Below, one piece after another: positions 42,591 to 51,171 of a stretch of 64,000 nucleotides of DNA (position 1 is its first letter; every line of letters begins with the position of its first letter). A model generated the notes under the pieces. The model did not search any database, was not told where the DNA came from, and saw only the letters and a list, made by a program, of their open reading frames with translations. Source of the stretch: JBBSBL01 sp963735885 (GTDB lineage Bacteria; Actinomycetota; Thermoleophilia; Solirubrobacterales; Solirubrobacteraceae); assembly GCA_963735885.1 (NCBI GenBank), contig CAVTMP010000003.1:62001-126000 (forward strand), read 5' to 3'. Made by a program: the position numbers and the translations under genes.

Positions 42591-44167
42591 GCGCCGAGCC
42601 GCAGGCGCCGCCGGCCGGGCTGCTGCGGCCCCTGGTCGAGGACCTCCAGGAGCGCCGGGCGCGGGCGCGGCTCGGCGGCGGCGAGGAGCGGATCGCCCGC
42701 CAGCACGCGGCCGAGAAGCTCACCGCGCGCGAGCGGATCGACCTGCTCGTGGACGCCGGGTCCTTCAGCGAGCTCGGCATCCACGCCGGCATCCACTACT
42801 CGGTCCGCGGGCTCGAGGGGAAGGAGGCCCCGGCCGACGGCGTCATCACCGGCTACGGCAAGGTCGACGGGCGCCTCGTCGCGGTCTGCGCCTACGACTT
42901 CACCGTCATGGCCGGCTCGATGGGCATGACCGGCGAGATCAAGGTCGCCCGGCTGCGGGAGCTCGCGCTGACCAAGCGGATGCCGTTCGTGTGGCTGCTC
43001 GACTCCGCCGGGGCCCGGATCCAGGAGGCGGTCGGATCGCTGTTCGCCGGCTCGGGCCACCTGTTCCGCGAGGAGGTGGTGATGAGCGGCGTCATCCCCC
43101 AGGTGGCGGCGCTCATGGGGCCGTGCGCCGCCGGGACCGCGTACATCCCCGGGCTCGCCGACTTCGTGCCGATGGTCAAGGGCCGCGGCTCGATGGCCCT
43201 GGCCGGGCCGCACCTCGTGCGCGCGGCGGTGGGGGAGGACGTCACCCAGGAGGAGCTCGGCGGCTCGCGCGTCCACTGCCGCCGCTCCGGTGTCGGGGAC
43301 CTGGAGGTGCCGGACGACGCGGCGTGCATCGCCCGGGTGAAGGAGTACCTCTCCTACTTCCCGTCCCACAACGGCGAGCCCCCGCCGGTGCGCGCGAGCG
43401 AGGACCCGATCGAGCGTGCCGAGGAGTCCCTGCTCGACGTGCTCCCGGAGTCCAACCGCAAGCCCTACGACATGTACGGGGTCATCCGGGCGATCGTCGA
43501 CGACGGCGCGTGGCTCGACCTCAAGCCGCAGTGGGCGAAGACGATCATCACGTGCCTCGCGCGCTTCGGCGGGCGCCCGGTCGGCATCGTCGCGAACCAG
43601 CCCCGGCAGCTCGGCGGCATCCTCGACAACGACTCCGCCGACAAGGCCGCGCGGTTCGTGAACCTCTGCAACGCCTACGGGCTGCCGCTCGTCTTCCTCC
43701 AGGACGTGCCCGGCTTCATGGTCGGGACGAAGGTCGAGGAGGCGGGCATCATCCGCCACGGGGCGAAGATGCTCTACGCCGTCGCCAACGCGACGGTCCC
43801 GAAGATCACCGTCGTGCTGCGCAAGGCCTACGGCGCCGGCTACTACGTGATGAACGGGAAGGCCTACGAGCCCGATCTCATCGTCGCCTGGCCCTCGGCC
43901 GAGATCTCGGTGATGGGGGCCGAGGGCGCCGTGGAGATCGTCTTCCGCAAGCAGGTCGAGGCGGCGGAGGACCCGGCGGCCAAGAAGGCGGAGCTGATCG
44001 CGGACTACCGGAAGATCATCGACGTCTACATCGCCGCGCGGAACGGGATGATCGACGACGTCATCGACCCGCGGGAGACGCGGCCGACGATCTGCCGCGC
44101 GCTCGAGATGGCCGAGGGGAAGCGCATCGAGCGCCCGTGGAAGCGCAACGGGGTGGTGCCCGTCTGA
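42587..44167 (+). CDS. Acyl-CoA carboxylase, carboxyltransferase (beta) subunit
   Basis: The 526-residue subunit transfers CO2 from biotin to an acyl-CoA. Two crotonase-like halves are seen: AAEKLTARERIDLLVDAGSF, SMGMTGEIKVARLRELAL, FVWLLDSAGARIQEA and CAAGTAYIPGLADFVPMVKG in the first; GIVANQPRQLGGILDNDSADKAARFV, FLQDVPGFMVGTKVEEAGIIRHGAKM and KAYGAGYYVMNGK in the second. Propionyl-, methylcrotonyl- and geranyl-CoA carboxylases share these motifs. With an enoyl-CoA hydratase and acyl-CoA dehydrogenases, a leucine or terpenoid (liu/atu-like) pathway is possible, but the biotin carboxylase alpha subunit is missing here. Confidence 0.88.
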   Translation: MSAEPQAPPAGLLRPLVEDLQERRARARLGGGEERIARQHAAEKLTARERIDLLVDAGSFSELGIHAGIHYSVRGLEGKEAPADGVITGYGKVDGRLVAVCAYDFTVMAGSMGMTGEIKVARLRELALTKRMPFVWLLDSAGARIQEAVGSLFAGSGHLFREEVVMSGVIPQVAALMGPCAAGTAYIPGLADFVPMVKGRGSMALAGPHLVRAAVGEDVTQEELGGSRVHCRRSGVGDLEVPDDAACIARVKEYLSYFPSHNGEPPPVRASEDPIERAEESLLDVLPESNRKPYDMYGVIRAIVDDGAWLDLKPQWAKTIITCLARFGGRPVGIVANQPRQLGGILDNDSADKAARFVNLCNAYGLPLVFLQDVPGFMVGTKVEEAGIIRHGAKMLYAVANATVPKITVVLRKAYGAGYYVMNGKAYEPDLIVAWPSAEISVMGAEGAVEIVFRKQVEAAEDPAAKKAELIADYRKIIDVYIAARNGMIDDVIDPRETRPTICRALEMAEGKRIERPWKRNGVVPV

Positions 44168-44173
44168 CGCGGC

Positions 44174-44200
44174 CGAGCACCGGAGGGGGTCCGGTGCTCG
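44174..44200 (+). terminator. Hairpin after the carboxyltransferase gene
   Basis: CGAGCACCGG (44174-44183) pairs with CCGGTGCTCG (44191-44200) around a 7-nt loop, starting 7 nt after the stop. No T-run follows, as is common in GC-rich actinobacteria. Confidence 0.6.
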
Positions 44201-44705
44201 GGGAACGGAGGTGTGAGGCCGGGAGGGAGCGGCGCAGCCGCGACCGGTCACGTGTACCGCACCGTCACGAGATCGCCCGTTGGAGACGGGTTCCCCTGGT
44301 TCCGCGTGATCGGCCGGCTCAGTGGCCGAGCCCGCGGGTGCCCTCGTCCGGACCGCGGTCGGGGCGCCCGACGGCGACGGCGGACGGGCCGCGGGTCCCC
44401 TCGTCCGGGTGGCTCACGAACGCCGGGGCGCTCGCCGCGGGCACGACGCGCCCGCCCGACGGTGCGCTCGAGCCGCCGTCCCACAGGATGAGCGCGACCG
44501 CGCCGGCGACGACGAGCGCGAGCAGCGCGGCGACCACGGTGGCGCGGGAGTGCGAGCGAGCGTGCGGTCGGTGCGTGGATGGATGTGGACTGCGGCGACG
44601 GTGACACGGATCTCCTCCTCGGAGTGGTTGCGATCGCCGCGATGGTGCTCCCGGACGGATCGAGGGCGGTAAGGCCGCGGTAAGGGCGGGAGTCGGTCCG
44701 GGGGC
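44201..44705. other. About 500 bp with no confident gene
   Basis: This stretch separates the carboxyltransferase terminator from the broken regulator. It holds only overlapping low-quality ORFs, of which the minus-strand small protein at 44319-44537 is the best candidate. I see no conserved RNA shape or mobile element end. Confidence 0.5.
44319..44537 (-). CDS. Possible small membrane-anchored peptide with PDEGTRG repeats
   Basis: The 72-residue ORF has one clear membrane helix (VVAALLALVVAGAVALILW, residues 1-19) and a hydrophilic tail with the heptad PDEGTRG twice (about 44-50 and 63-69). The codons before the GTG continue basic in frame (RPHARSHSRAT) but contain no start codon before the next divergent sequence. 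I recognise no family. The membrane helix and exact tail repeat are the only support. Confidence 0.3.
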   Translation of the reverse strand: MVAALLALVVAGAVALILWDGGSSAPSGGRVVPAASAPAFVSHPDEGTRGPSAVAVGRPDRGPDEGTRGLGH

Positions 44706-47700
44706 CTACGGCGTGGTCCGCTCGCGAAGGCGCGACGCGGCCGCCGCGAACGAGCCCATCCCCAGGTCGCGGTAGGTCGCCTCAGCGCCCCCGAGCAGCG
44801 TCAGCGGCCCGCTCGTCGTCGCCGGGCCGGGCACGCCGCAGCAGCGTTCGTGCGCAGTCGGTCTGGGCGTGCGCCAGGCTCGGCCGGGCACCCATGCGCT
44901 CGTTGAGCTCCATCGCCCGCTCGAAGTGGCGGATGGCCTCGTCCGGGTCGCCCAGGGTCGCCGCCAGCAGCCCCAGGGGGCGGGCGGCCGCGTCGGCGCA
45001 CGTGTCCGGCGGGCCGATGGCGATGAGCTCGGCGTGGGGGAGGACGAGCTCGTGGAGGACGCCGGCCCGGCGCTCGTCGCCGAGGGCCACGCAGGTCTCT
45101 GCGAGCAGGCTCAGGTTGAGCAGCCACGCCTCGCCCCGGGGGAGATCGGCGAAGTCGTCCGCGGCGAGCGCCTCGAAGGCGTCGCGCGCGAGCCGGTGGT
45201 CTCCCACGGCGGCGTAGAGCACGGCGAGCGCGCACCGGAGCGCGACGTACGTCGGGTACTCCTCGCACCGCCGCCTCCAAGGACGGCCGTACCTCGTCGA
45301 GCCGACCCTGGGCGCGCCCCAGCGTGAACAGCTGCAGCTGATGAGAGATCGGCGCGTTCCAGGGCTGGGCGTGGCGACCGAGCTGGAGCGCCCGCGCGGC
45401 CAGCGCCGCGCCTTCGGCGAGCCGTCCCTGGGAGGTCGCCAGCATGCCCCTGCTGCACGAGAGCTCCCAGAGCTGCGCGGGCTGGCGCATCTCCTGGGCC
45501 AGCGCCCGGGACTGGCGTCGAGCTCGACGGTGACCCCGTCGCGTCGCCGAGCTCCCACTGGGCGTAGAGGCGAAGTCGTGGCCTGGCAGACGCCTGCTCG
45601 CGGTCGCCGGCCGCCTCGCTCAGCGCGACGATCTCGCGCGGCCATCTCCGTTCGTTCGGGGCGTTCCCGGCGCTCCAGTCCGCCAGGACCCGACCGTCGA
45701 GCGCCGCAGGCGAGGGTGGCCGGCTCGTCGAGTCGCCGCGCGATCGCCACGGCCTGGTCCCCGAGCGCGACGGCCTCCGTCGGCACCGCGGCGGGGTCGG
45801 CTCCGGGACGCGCGCTGCCCGGGCGCATGGCCGCGGCGAGTCGGGCCAGGATGAGGACGCGCAGGGCATCCTCCCGCTCGCCGAGGGCCTCGAGCGCGTC
45901 ATCGAGCAGTGGGCCCGAGCTCCGGGTCGGCCGTCGGCCGCGTCCACACGAAGCGGCCGCCATAGCCCGGGCGGCTCGCGCCAGCTGGTCGAGCATCCCC
46001 TCGTCACGAGCGATGTCGGCAGCGCGGCGGAAGCCTCCGCGGGCCTCGGGGAGGTCGCCCGCCCGCGAGCGCACGTCGCCGAGCGCGAGCAAGGAGGTCG
46101 CAGCGCACGGCCGATTACCGCCGCTCCCGTGCGTCTCCAGGGCGAGCACGTAGAGCCGCCCGGCTTCCTCGAAGGCGAGGAGCGTCCGTCGCCCGTCCGG
46201 CGGCCCGGGCGCCCACTCGACGGCGATCGCGACGTCGCCGCCGGCCTCCGCGGCGCGGCAGAAGTGGTGGGCGAGCTCGGCGCTCCGGGCCTCGGCCTCC
46301 GCCCCGTAGACGGTCTCCAGCACCTGGCCGGCCCGGGTGTGGAGGCGACGCAGCTCCGCGGCCGGCAGCACGTCGTAGACCACGTCCCGGATCACGGCGT
46401 GGCAGAATCGGCGGGTCGCCGCGCGGCACCGGGCACCGGCTCGACGATCCTCGCCGGACCGCGCCTCGTCGACCACGTCGGCGGCCTCCGCCGCGAGAGG
46501 TCGGCCTGCGATCTCCAGCGCTCGAGGCGGAAGTCCCGGCCGAGCACGGGCGATCGTCGAGCAGCTCCCGGGTCGTGGCGCAGGCGCGCGAGACGCCGGC
46601 CGATGATCGCGTGCAGCCCGTCGGGAACCCCGAAGTCCCACGCGGTCGCTCGCGCCGCCGTCGTCGAGCTTGCCTTCGGCGACCAGCAGCCGGATCGTCT
46701 CGCCCACGAACAGCGGGATTGCCCTCGGTCTCGGCGTCGATCAGGCGCGCCACGGAGCCCGTGCGGCGCGGCCCGCCGCTCCGTCGAGATAGCGTGCGAT
46801 GTCGTCCTCGGCGAGCCCCCCGAGCCGGAGGTGACGGTCGTTCGCTCCCGTTCGAGCTCGGCCAGCGTCGCCGTCATCGCGTCGCCGCCCCGGACCTCGG
46901 TGTCCCGGTAGGTGCCGAGACGAGCAGCCGTGTGCCCGTCCATCCGGCGCCGCCAGGAACTCGAGGAGCAGCAGCGACGGGGCGTCGGCGGCGTGGAGAT
47001 CGTCGAGCACGAGAACGAGCGGACGTGCGTCCGAGGCACGCCGCAGGAACCGGCCGAGCGCGTCGAACAGGCGGAAGCGGTCGTCTCTCGGTCGTCCGGC
47101 TCGCCCGGCCTGCGGATCGAGCCACGTCGCGACCTCGGGCACGAGGCGCGCCACGTGAGCGCGCGCCGTCGCCCGAGCTGACCCGCGCAGCGCGTCCGCG
47201 TCCTGAGTCACCACGTAGGACCGCAGCGCCTCCACCCAGGGCCAGTAGGCCGGGGCGCCGCCCGACTCCCAGCAGCGGCCGACGAGGACGCGCGCCCCGT
47301 CGCCGCTCGGCCGTTCACGCCGAGACGCGCCGCGAGCCGGCTCTTGCCGGCGCCGGGCTCGCCGGCGAGGAGCACCACGCGCCCCGCGGCCGTCGAGCGC
47401 GCGCCCGGGCGCCGCGCCGAGCCGCTCCAGCTCCTCGGTGCGCCCGACGAAGTCGTCGACCTCGCTCGACCCGGGCCGGGGCGGTACGCGGCGAGTCGAG
47501 CGCGGGTCCTGCCGCAGGACCCTCTCGTGGAGGTCGCGGAGCCCCGGCGCCGGGCTCGATCCCCAGCTCGTCGACGAGGGCGCGGCGGCCGTCGCGAAAG
47601 GCGGCCAGCGCGTCGGCCTGGCGATCGTCGCGGTAGAGGGCCAGCATGAGGTGCCCGCGCAGCCGCTCTCGCAACGGGTGGTCGGCGACGAGCGCCTCGA

Positions 47701-48256
47701 GCTCCGCGACGAGACCCGGGGCGCCGAGCGCGAGGTCGGCCTCGATGCGCAGCCTCGAGCGCCGCGAGCCGCAGCTCGTCGAGCCGCTCGACCTCGCCGC
47801 GCGCGAAGTGCTCGAGCGCGAGGTCGCCCAGCGCCGCGCCGCGCCAGAGGTCGAGTGCCGCTCGTAGCGTCTTCCTCGCGAGGCCCGGCCGGCCACGGTC
47901 GAGCTCGGCCGCCCTTCGCGAGCCGGCGCTCGAAGATCGCGAGATCGAGCTCGTCCGGGACGACCCGTAGCGCGTAGCCGGGTGGCCGCGTGATGAGCCG
48001 CTCAGCGTGGCCGTGGCGCTCGCGGGCGAGCGACTTGCGCAACTGCGACACGTGGACCTGCAGCGCCTTCACCGCCGTCCGGGGAGCCCGCTCGCCCCAG
48101 ATGGCGTCGATCAACCGGTCGCGGGAGACGACCTCTTCGCGGAGAGGAGCAGCGAGGTCGAGCAGGATCCGCTGCTGACGGGATCCGATCGGCACGAGCC
48201 GGGGCCGACCCGAACCTCCAGCGATCCGAGGAGTCGAAACTCGGTGTCCGCCGTCA
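44706..48256 (-). pseudogene. BTAD/AAA/TPR transcriptional regulator (AfsR/SARP-like), multiply frameshifted
   Basis: Joining frames gives one protein of about 1180 residues. An OmpR-type DNA-binding domain opens it (FRLLGSLEVRVG, then RQQRILLDLAAPLREEVVSRDRLIDAIWG, ALQVHVSQLRKSL, PPGYALRV). The BTAD helical domain follows (ALDLWRGAALGDLALEHFA, LRERLRGHLMLALYRDDRQADAL), then an AAA ATPase with Walker A GEPGAGKS (about 47350) and Walker B PLVLVLDDLHAADAPSL (about 47000), and a long TPR-like tail ending in RERTTP at 44706. At least ten frame changes are needed in 3.5 kb, some missing and some adding a base. That density exceeds the rest of the window, so decay is likely, although local consensus error is possible. 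A GTG start at 48256 opens the first block. Confidence 0.72.
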
Positions 48257-48364
48257 CGATCGCAGCTTCTCCGGCAGACCCGACGCTACCACCGGCGGCG
48301 CGGCGAGCGACGCGGTGCCCCGTCTCGGTCCGAAGCGACCGCGACGGCGGCCAGCCGGACGGCG

Positions 48365-49876
48365 TCAGCCGCGGCGCCGTGAGCCGGGCTCGGCGCGGCG
48401 GCGCGGACGCGCAGCCCGGAGCACCACGCCCCGACCGAGGCGGGACGCTCGCGCACCTGCGACGCGAGTGCGGTACCCGCGCGGGAAGTTGATCGGCGGC
48501 ACGACGACGACCGTGGGGGCGGCACGGACGGGTTCGGTCGCCAGCGGAAGGTGAAGGTCCGGCGGGCGAGGTCGAAGCGCCAGGCGCAGCGGCTCGCCGG
48601 CGGTCGCCGCCGGGTAGGGCTCGGCGAGGGCGGCCGCCTTCCGTGCTCGGAACGTCGTGTCGTCGCCGGAGTCCGCGAACAGGGCGCCGCTGCCCTTCCC
48701 GCCCGGGACGTCGACCCAGTCCTTCCAGCCCCAGTAGAGCCAGCCGGTGCGCCGCTCGTCGGCGAGCCGCACCATCCGGCGGATGTGGCGGACGTCCTGG
48801 GTGTCGCCGAACTCGGCGAAGAGCGGCGGCCCACCGAGTCGGCGCGCGGTGGCCTCGCCCTGCGCGAACACGCGGCGGTCGGCCCGGTCGCAGCTCGCGT
48901 AGCCCGGCGCCGTGGACTCGTGGTCCGGCCGCGCGGCGCCGGCCGTGCAGTAGGCGTGGAAGGCGAAGCCGACCGGCCCGACGTCGCCCGGACGGCGGGG
49001 CAGGTGGGACGGGCGCCCGAAGTCGAAGAGCAGGTGCGGCTCGTACCACGCGATCCCGCGTGGATCGGCGCCGCGGATGGCGCGGGCGAGGCGGTCCTGG
49101 AGCGGCCCGAGCACCTCGCGGTCCCAGGTCGCGCAGCCACGCGAGGAGCCGCACGCGTCGGCGGCGCTCCCGGGCCACGGCTCGTTGTAGAGGTCGTAGC
49201 CGAGCAGGCGGGGATCGGCGCGCAGGGCGCCCGCGACCCGGCCCCACGCCGCCGCGAACGCGTCCTGCAGGCCGTCGCGGTTCGCGTTCAGCGCGTCGAA
49301 GGCGCGCCGCGCCGCCGGCTTGTAGTAGTCGGCGAAGCCGGCCCGCGCGCCGAGCGGGAGATCGTCGGTGAGCGTCGCCCAGTCGGGGAAGCCCGCGCCG
49401 AAGACCCGTTCGCCGTAGACGTCCTGGTGGGCCTCGGCGAGCACGAAGATCCCGCGGCGCATGAGCATCCGGGCCTGCGCGGCGTAGCGCGCGAGGTAGG
49501 TCTCGTCGACGGCGCCGCGCGCCGGCTCGAGCCCGCGCCAGAACCAGGCGAGGCGGACCGCGTTGAACCCGAGGGCGGCGATCCGGCGCGCGTCGCGGTC
49601 GGAGAACGACGGCTCGGGGGGGAGGTAGGGGGGCGTCTTGTGGGCCACCTGGAGGCCGTGGACGACGACCGTTCGTCCCGTGGCGTCGCGCAGCCAGCGG
49701 CCCGACGGCCGCAGCGGCGCGACGGGCCCCGCGGCCGGATCGGTCGCGGCGGCCGGCGCGACCGCCGGTCCCGAGACGGCCGGCGCCCCGGGCGAGGCCA
49801 CGGCTCCGGGAGACGTCGCCCCCCAGAGCGTCGCGGCGAGCGCGAGCGCGGGGAGGAGGGCTCGGCCGCGAAGCAC
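48365..49876 (-). CDS. Secreted GH5 glycosidase, endoglycoceramidase-like, two compensating frameshifts
   Basis: The 503-residue exported enzyme has a signal peptide (RALLPALALAATLWGATSPGAVA) and Pro/Ala linker, then a TIM barrel: VVVHGLQVAHKTPPYLPP, FNAVRLAWFWRGLEP, FVLAEAHQDVYG, acid/base Glu in LLGYDLYNEPWPG, GFAFHAYC, nucleophile Glu in PLFAEFGDTQD and WLYWGWKDW. The C-terminal beta domain is endoglycoceramidase-like. Between 48519 and 48583 this domain reads correctly (FDLARRTFTFRWRPNP) only in a neighbouring frame: one base extra at about 48583 and one C missing from a homopolymer at 48515-48519. Such enzymes release glycans from glycosphingolipids or steryl glucosides. The GTG has a -10 6 nt upstream. 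Confidence 0.8.
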   Translation of the reverse strand: MLRGRALLPALALAATLWGATSPGAVASPGAPAVSGPAVAPAAATDPAAGPVAPLRPSGRWLRDATGRTVVVHGLQVAHKTPPYLPPEPSFSDRDARRIAALGFNAVRLAWFWRGLEPARGAVDETYLARYAAQARMLMRRGIFVLAEAHQDVYGERVFGAGFPDWATLTDDLPLGARAGFADYYKPAARRAFDALNANRDGLQDAFAAAWGRVAGALRADPRLLGYDLYNEPWPGSAADACGSSRGCATWDREVLGPLQDRLARAIRGADPRGIAWYEPHLLFDFGRPSHLPRRPGDVGPVGFAFHAYCTAGAARPDHESTAPGYASCDRADRRVFAQGEATARRLGGPPLFAEFGDTQDVRHIRRMVRLADERRTGWLYWGWKDWVDVPGGKGSGALFADSGDDTTFRARKAAALAEPYPAATAGEPLRLALRPRPPDLHLPLATEPVRAAPTVVVVPPINFPRGYRTRVAGARASRLGRGVVLRAARPRRRAEPGSRRRG

Positions 49877-49882
49877 GCGGCA

Positions 49883-49888
49883 AGCGTA
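49883..49888 (-). promoter_or_regulatory. -10 TACGCT of the GH5 gene
   Basis: The minus-strand hexamer ends 6 nt from GTG 49876. Confidence 0.45.
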
Positions 49889-49935
49889 GTCGCGCCGCGG
49901 GCGGCCGGAGCCGGCACGCCGGACGATCGAGCGGA

Positions 49936-49941
49936 TAGGCT
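49936..49941 (+). promoter_or_regulatory. -10 TAGGCT of the small membrane protein gene
   Basis: The hexamer ends 8 nt before GTG 49950; the bases between are CGGCCGCC. Confidence 0.5.
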
Positions 49942-49949
49942 CGGCCGCC

Positions 49950-50222
49950 GTGGGCTGCTTCGTCGTCCTCTTCGCGCTGATCTCGCCGCGTCTCGCGCTG
50001 ATCTTCGTGTGGATCTTCAGCAACCTGCTGAGCCGCGCCTTCGATCACGAGTGGCTCGTCCCGCTGCTCGGCTTCTTCTTCCTGCCGTGGACGACGCTCG
50101 CCTACGCGCTGCTCTGGTCCTCGGACAACGGCGTGACCGGGTTCGAGTGGTTCATCGTCGGCTTCGCGTTCGTGGTCGACATCGGCTCCTACGCGCGCGC
50201 CCAGCGGACCCGGGGCGGTTGA
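49950..50222 (+). CDS. Conserved small actinobacterial membrane protein
   Basis: The 90-residue protein starts MGCFVVLFALISPRLALIFVWIFSNLL and has two further hydrophobic helices around PLLGFFFLPWTTLAYALLW and WFIVGFAFVVDIGSYARA. I recognise the pattern as an unnamed protein widespread in actinobacteria, with no known function. It ends 27 bp before the inverted repeat at 50249. Confidence 0.7.
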   Translation: MGCFVVLFALISPRLALIFVWIFSNLLSRAFDHEWLVPLLGFFFLPWTTLAYALLWSSDNGVTGFEWFIVGFAFVVDIGSYARAQRTRGG

Positions 50223-50248
50223 CGCCGGCTTCGGCGCTGTGGGAGAGT

Positions 50249-50272
50249 GGGAAGTGGCACGTCCCACTTCCC
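50249..50272. promoter_or_regulatory. 24-bp inverted repeat upstream of the BKACE operon
   Basis: Arms GGGAAGTGG (50249-50257) and CCACTTCCC (50264-50272) are perfect, with centre CACGTC. It ends 11 bp before GTG 50284. It may be an operator for the MerR regulator at the end of the operon, or an mRNA hairpin that hides the start. Confidence 0.55.
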
Positions 50273-50283
50273 GCGGAGCGCGC

Positions 50284-51171
50284 GTGAGCCTCGAGGACCC
50301 GGTCATCATCACCTGCTCGATCAGCGGGGCGGTCGCCAATCGCGACCAGTGCCCGGCGATCCCCTACACGCCGGAGGAGTACGGGGCCGAGGCGCGCCGG
50401 ATCGTCGACGAGGGCGGCGCCATGATCCACATCCACGCGCGCACGCCCGACGGCGTGCCCTCGTACGAGATCGAGGACTTCCGCGCGATCACCGAGGCGA
50501 TCCTCGGCGAGGTCGACGACGTGATCGTCAACTACTCGACCGGCGCGATCGGCGTCCCGCTCGAGCGGCGAATCGCCTACCTGGCCGAGCTGCGGCCGGA
50601 CGTCGGCGCGTTGAACATGGGCTCGATGAACTACGCGAAGTACTCCCGCCGGCGCAAGGGCTTCGTGTTCGCGACGGTGTTCGAGAACAGCTTCGAGACG
50701 ATCACGACGCTGCTCGAGGCGATGAACGAGCACGGGATCAAGCCCGAGCACGAGTGCTTCGACTCGGGGCACCTCGCGAACCTCGACCCGCTGCTCGACA
50801 TGGGGATCCTCCGCCCGCCGCTGCAGGTCTCCGCGGTCATGGGCGTGACGGGCGGCATCCGCCCGACGGCGCGCAACCTCGCGCACATGGCGGAGCAGAT
50901 CCCCGACGTCCCCCACGAGTGGGGCGTCATCGGGATCTCCCGCGACCAGTGGACGCTCGTCGCGGCGGCGCTCACGCTCGGCGGGAACGTCCGCGTCGGC
51001 CTCGAGGACAACTTCTACCTGCCGGACGGCACGATGGCGCGATCGAACGGCGACCTCGTCGCCCGGGCGCGGCGGATGGTGGGGGACGTCGGCCGCCGGC
51101 CGGCGACGGTGGCCGAGGCGCGCGAGCGGCTCGGCGTCCCGCGCCGCGAGGTCGCCGGGGTGGCGCCGTGA
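50284..51171 (+). CDS. Beta-keto acid cleavage enzyme (BKACE, DUF849)
   Basis: The 295-residue TIM-barrel enzyme condenses a beta-keto acid with acetyl-CoA to give acetoacetate and a new CoA ester. Zinc ligands are His49 and His51 in MIHIHARTPDG, with later ligands in the PEHECFDSGHLANL region. GVTGGIRPTARNL and VIGISRDQWTLVAAALTLGGNVRVGLEDN complete the family pattern. The founding member Kce acts in lysine fermentation, but DUF849 covers many substrates. It is first in an operon with a CoA-transferase and a MerR regulator, with GTGA overlaps throughout. Confidence 0.88.
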   Translation: MSLEDPVIITCSISGAVANRDQCPAIPYTPEEYGAEARRIVDEGGAMIHIHARTPDGVPSYEIEDFRAITEAILGEVDDVIVNYSTGAIGVPLERRIAYLAELRPDVGALNMGSMNYAKYSRRRKGFVFATVFENSFETITTLLEAMNEHGIKPEHECFDSGHLANLDPLLDMGILRPPLQVSAVMGVTGGIRPTARNLAHMAEQIPDVPHEWGVIGISRDQWTLVAAALTLGGNVRVGLEDNFYLPDGTMARSNGDLVARARRMVGDVGRRPATVAEARERLGVPRREVAGVAP

